Assembly: GCA_002317305.1 (NCBI GenBank) | Contig: DCIZ01000088.1 | Span: forward strand, 7,807 to 22,993 | DNA length: 15,187 nucleotides | Direction: 5' to 3' | Origin: Campylobacter sp. UBA1713 | GTDB taxonomy: Bacteria; Campylobacterota; Campylobacteria; Campylobacterales; Campylobacteraceae | Part shown: positions 12,580 to 15,187 of the stretch, piece by piece | Position numbering within the stretch: position 1 is the first letter of the stretch | How the letters are laid out: every line of letters starts with the position of its first letter | Notes under the pieces: model-generated | Seen by the model: the letters and a program-made list of their open reading frames with translations, nothing else | The model's database searches: none | What the model was told of the DNA's origin: nothing | Program-made: the position numbers and the translations under genes

Positions 12580-13995
12580 GTGAAAAAATTTGTCATATCT
12601 CTTTTTCTTTTACTCTTTTGTTGCCACTCGCTAGGTGCTGCTGGCATTCATGAGCAAGCAGAGGCGATGGGCGCTTCGCTTAGCGCGGTTTGGGTGGCGC
12701 CGTTTGCATGTTTGCTACTTTCCATAGCGCTTTTTCCGCTTTTTGCGGGGTACTTTTGGGAGCACAACTACGGCAAGGTGGCGGCGTTTTGGAGCGTGGT
12801 TTTCCTCGTGCCATATGCGTTTAGTTTTGGCATCTCGCAAGCGGTTTATGCGGTAGTTCACACATTTTTTGGTGAGTATCTTAGCTTTATCATCTTGCTT
12901 TTTGCACTCTTTACCATCGCTGGCGGCATCTGTGTAAAAGGAAGTCTCGCTGGCACGCCAAAAGTAAATTCGCTCATCTTGCTCGTGGGTGCGCTACTAG
13001 CTAGCCTAATGGGCACGACAGGCGCTGCGATGCTACTCATTCGCCCGCTCATGCGTGCCATTTCGCACCGAAAACACCGCGCACACACCATCGTCTTTTT
13101 CATCTTTTTAGTCGCAAACATAGGCGGCTGTCTTACGCCGCTTGGCGACCCGCCGCTATTTTTGGGCTTTTTAAAAGGCGTTGCGTTTTCGTGGACTCTT
13201 GTGCATCTTGCTTTGCCGTTTGCGCTTATGCTGGTGGCGTTGCTCGTCATCTACTACTTTATAGACAGCTACTACTACAAAAAAGAGGGCGCACCTGTTA
13301 AAGAAAATAGCGGTGAGAAATTTGGTTTGGACGGCAAATTTAACCTTTTGTTGCTTTGTGGCGTTGTGGTCGGCACGCTTGTAAGCGGTGTGGTAAATTT
13401 GGGTTCGTTTAGTGTCTATCATGTGGAAGTTAGCGTGGCAAACTGCGTCAGAGATGCCTTTTTTGTCGTTTTGGCTTTTGTGAGCTTAAAACTAACCGCT
13501 AGCGAAATTCGCACTAGAAACGAATTTGGCTGGGCGCCGATTCTAGAAGTAGCAAAGCTTTTTGCGGGAATTTTTGTAACGATGGTGCCAGCCATCGCCA
13601 TCTTAAAAGCAGGAAGTGATGGCGCACTTGGCGGGCTAATAGCGCTCGTAAGTAGCGGCGGCGAGGCAAACAATGCTATGTATTTTTGGCTAACGGGCTT
13701 GCTTTCTAGCTTTCTTGACAACGCACCGACTTATGTGGTCTTTTTCAACACCGCTGGCGGAGATGCAAATTTCTTAATGAGTGCGGGCGCGACTACCTTG
13801 CTAGCCATCTCAATGGGTGCGGTTTTCATGGGTGCAAACACCTATATAGGAAATGCGCCAAACTTCATGGTGCGTTCCATAGCTGAAAGTGGCGGCATAA
13901 AAATGCCTAGCTTTTTTGGTTATATGAAGTGGTCTGTGGGCGTTTTGGTGCCGTTGTTTTTGGTGCTGACATTTCTGTTTTTTGGCGGTTTTTAG
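12580..13995 (+). CDS. Sodium/proton antiporter-like membrane protein (CitMHS/NhaD type)
   Basis: A 471-residue polytopic inner-membrane protein with about 11-12 hydrophobic segments. The pattern is that of the ion transporter superfamily members annotated as sodium:proton antiporter or CitMHS-like. Motifs seen are GTTGAAMLLIRP (145-156), NIGGCLTPLGDPPLF (180-194), SFLDNAPTY (377-385) and YIGNAPNFM (422-430); the paired N-A-P and G-D-P-P loops are typical of the two-fold repeated fold. The likely job is sodium or pH homeostasis, although an organic acid or another anion cannot be excluded. The start is GTG, chosen because AAGGAG lies six bases upstream; the first 20 residues may be a signal-like first helix. 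The stop codon falls inside a repeat end at 13987-14003. The transporter gene 31 bases downstream is probably co-transcribed. Confidence 0.82.
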   Translation: MKKFVISLFLLLFCCHSLGAAGIHEQAEAMGASLSAVWVAPFACLLLSIALFPLFAGYFWEHNYGKVAAFWSVVFLVPYAFSFGISQAVYAVVHTFFGEYLSFIILLFALFTIAGGICVKGSLAGTPKVNSLILLVGALLASLMGTTGAAMLLIRPLMRAISHRKHRAHTIVFFIFLVANIGGCLTPLGDPPLFLGFLKGVAFSWTLVHLALPFALMLVALLVIYYFIDSYYYKKEGAPVKENSGEKFGLDGKFNLLLLCGVVVGTLVSGVVNLGSFSVYHVEVSVANCVRDAFFVVLAFVSLKLTASEIRTRNEFGWAPILEVAKLFAGIFVTMVPAIAILKAGSDGALGGLIALVSSGGEANNAMYFWLTGLLSSFLDNAPTYVVFFNTAGGDANFLMSAGATTLLAISMGAVFMGANTYIGNAPNFMVRSIAESGGIKMPSFFGYMKWSVGVLVPLFLVLTFLFFGGF

Positions 13996-14003
13996 AGATG
14001 CCC
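13987..14003 (-). repeat. MITE-type end overlapping the antiporter stop codon
   Basis: ggtttttagagatgccc is an exact copy of the terminus at 81-99, allowing for one T. It supplies the last codon (TTT) and the TAG stop of the antiporter gene. No matching opposite end is seen within the following gene. Confidence 0.55.
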
Positions 14004-14026
14004 TAAATTTGAATTAAGGATTTTTT

Positions 14027-14992
14027 GTGTTCTCTCTTTTTTTTAAAAGCAGGCGGTGGGCGCTTTGGGCGTGGGGCGGTTTTGCGCTACTTGTCGCTGG
14101 ACTGGTGCTACAAACACGGCTAAATGTCGCTTTTAACGAGTGGTATAGGCAGTTTTATGATGTAGTTCAAAATGTCCAAAAACACACACTTGACGACTTT
14201 TGGGCGAGCATTTGGCTCTTTTTAAAGCTTGCCATGCCTTATGTCATTCTTGGCACGCTTATTGATTTTTTTGCGAGCCACTGGATTTTTCGTTGGCGTG
14301 AGGCGCTTACTTTCGGCTACTTAGAGAGGTGGCGAGCGTGCAAAACAGACGTCGAGGGCTCAAGCCAACGAATTCAAGAAGATATGTATCGTTTTGCAAA
14401 GATTGTCGAGGGTTTGGGCGTTCAGGTGTTAAAAGCGCTCATGCTTCTTGCGGCTTTCGTGCCACTTTTGTGGTCGCTTAGCAAAAATGTCCAAATTCCG
14501 TTGCTAAAAGATATTCCCGGCTCGCTTGTTTGGGTGGCACTGGTAGTGAGCGTGGGTGGGCTGGTGGTGAGCTGGTTTGTTGGGATAAAACTACCAACTC
14601 TCGAATATGACATACAAAAAAAAGAGGCGGCGTTTAGAAAAGAGCTGGTTTTTGCCGAAGATAACAAGCGAGATTTTGCTTTGCCAGAGACGATTTCTTC
14701 GCTTTTTTTGGGTGTTAGGCTGAGTTGTTACAGACTTTTTTTGCATTATGGATATTTTCAAATTTGGCTCATTAGCTTTTCGCAGTTTATGGTCATTGTG
14801 CCGTTTATGATCATGGGAAGTGGGCTGTTTACGGGCGCTATTACTTTAGGCGTGATGGTTCAGGTGAGCAATGCTTTTGATCAGGTTCGGTCGAGTTTTA
14901 GCGTGTTTATAGACAACTGGAAGACCATCACAGAGTTTCGTAGCATCTTTAAACGCCTAAAAGAGTTTGAGGAAAATTTAGAGAGGCACTAA
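14027..14992 (+). CDS. SbmA/BacA-like peptide transporter, short form
   Basis: A 321-residue inner-membrane protein of the SbmA/BacA family, which imports peptides and some antibiotics using the proton gradient. Family segments visible are NEWYRQFYDVVQ (37-48), HWIFRWREAL (85-94), SQRIQEDMYRFA (113-124), VGIKLPTLEY (185-194), KKEAAFRKELVFAEDN (198-213) and FDQVRSSFSVFIDNW (284-298). From memory E. coli SbmA has about 406 residues; this protein begins near the position of its residue 80, so the first membrane part is missing or naturally absent. The frame upstream belongs to the antiporter end, so a longer form is unlikely. The start is GTG with AAGGA six bases upstream. Coupling with the antiporter gene suggests one operon. 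Whether the short form transports peptides is unknown. Confidence 0.85.
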   Translation: MFSLFFKSRRWALWAWGGFALLVAGLVLQTRLNVAFNEWYRQFYDVVQNVQKHTLDDFWASIWLFLKLAMPYVILGTLIDFFASHWIFRWREALTFGYLERWRACKTDVEGSSQRIQEDMYRFAKIVEGLGVQVLKALMLLAAFVPLLWSLSKNVQIPLLKDIPGSLVWVALVVSVGGLVVSWFVGIKLPTLEYDIQKKEAAFRKELVFAEDNKRDFALPETISSLFLGVRLSCYRLFLHYGYFQIWLISFSQFMVIVPFMIMGSGLFTGAITLGVMVQVSNAFDQVRSSFSVFIDNWKTITEFRSIFKRLKEFEENLERH

Positions 14993-15017
14993 AATTTGTG
15001 AATCTTTAAAAATGTAA

Positions 15018-15187
15018 GGGCATCTCTAAAAACCAGTTTGGCTTGATTTTAAAGAAACATCGGCTACGCCGAGCGCTTCGCTTGTTTTCAAGGAAGCTTC
15101 GCTTTGTGGAGTGTTTTTTGCGAATTTTTGTTTTAAAATGAGGAGAATACTGTCGTATTTGACGAATTTTAAGGCAAAAATATGCAA
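15018..15187 (+). mobile_element. Left half of a MITE-like repeat, cut by the window edge
   Basis: Begins with GGGCATCTCTAAAAACCAG, the same bases as at 1848. It then has hairpins such as TCGGC-TAC-GCCGA (15060-15072), with GCGCTTCGC nearby, and an AAGGAAGCTTCG segment that mirrors, in inverse orientation, GAAGTTCCTCG near 31-41 of the left-edge copy. A GTTTTTTGC plus TTTTTGTTTTAAAATGA stretch (about 15113-15141) resembles the left border of the cassette repeats at 1917 and 5489. The last 28 bases match positions 1-28. No ORF is present. Confidence 0.5.

Noticed and set aside
1..15187. A circular plasmid closed by the shared 28 bases at the edges
   Set aside because: The overlap has a mismatch and belongs to a dispersed repeat; no replication or partition gene is present.
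1..15187. tRNA, rRNA or CRISPR array
   Set aside because: No cloverleaf, rRNA-like stretch or regularly spaced repeat set was seen; the repeats found are tandem, dispersed or a single duplicated pair.

Overview
The window reads as chromosomal DNA of a campylobacterotan, most likely a Campylobacter species. The DNA is AT-rich and full of AAATTT/GAATTT words. Extended -10 promoters stand without clear -35 boxes. The toxin-antitoxin pairs resemble the Helicobacter HP0894/HP0895 (YafQ-like) family, and a Sel1-like repeat carries a cysteine pair as in Helicobacter Hcp proteins. These are resemblances recalled from memory; no search was run, and the species is not determined.

Layout, left to right. 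(1) 1-99 is the right half of a MITE-like repeat. (2) 178-724 is a type II toxin-antitoxin pair. (3) 898-1815 encodes an exported monoheme cytochrome c joined by a long glycosylation-sequon-rich linker to a Sel1-like repeat. (4) 1848-5845 is an accessory island: a minimal repeat hairpin, then a single-chain type IIG restriction-modification enzyme (2315-5452) between two direct copies of a ~358-bp cassette. Each cassette encodes an identical 27-residue hydrophobic peptide. (5) 5889-11453, all on the minus strand, encodes an OprC/NosA-type copper receptor (frameshifted at an A8 tract), TonB, SHP (DUF1924 cytochrome c), a diheme cytochrome c (DHC), and a cytochrome b561 fused to a second DHC domain. 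(6) 11591-12116 is a second, paralogous toxin-antitoxin pair. (7) 12580-14992 encodes a CitMHS/NhaD-type ion antiporter and a short SbmA/BacA-like transporter. (8) 15018-15187 is the left half of a second MITE-like element.

How the genes may work together. SHP, DHC and cytochrome b561 are a known gene set that should carry electrons from the quinol pool to a periplasmic heme protein that binds small ligands. The copper receptor and its own TonB lie just upstream on the same strand, so metal import and periplasmic redox chemistry may be linked; that link is inference. The restriction enzyme, the toxin-antitoxin pairs and the hydrophobic-peptide cassettes look like accessory or addiction genes placed among dispersed repeats.

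Most novel items: the duplicated cassette, which looks like an undescribed type I toxin-like unit flanking a restriction-modification gene; the MITE family with GGGCATCTCTAAAAACC ends; and the copper receptor, whose reading frame depends on a homopolymer.
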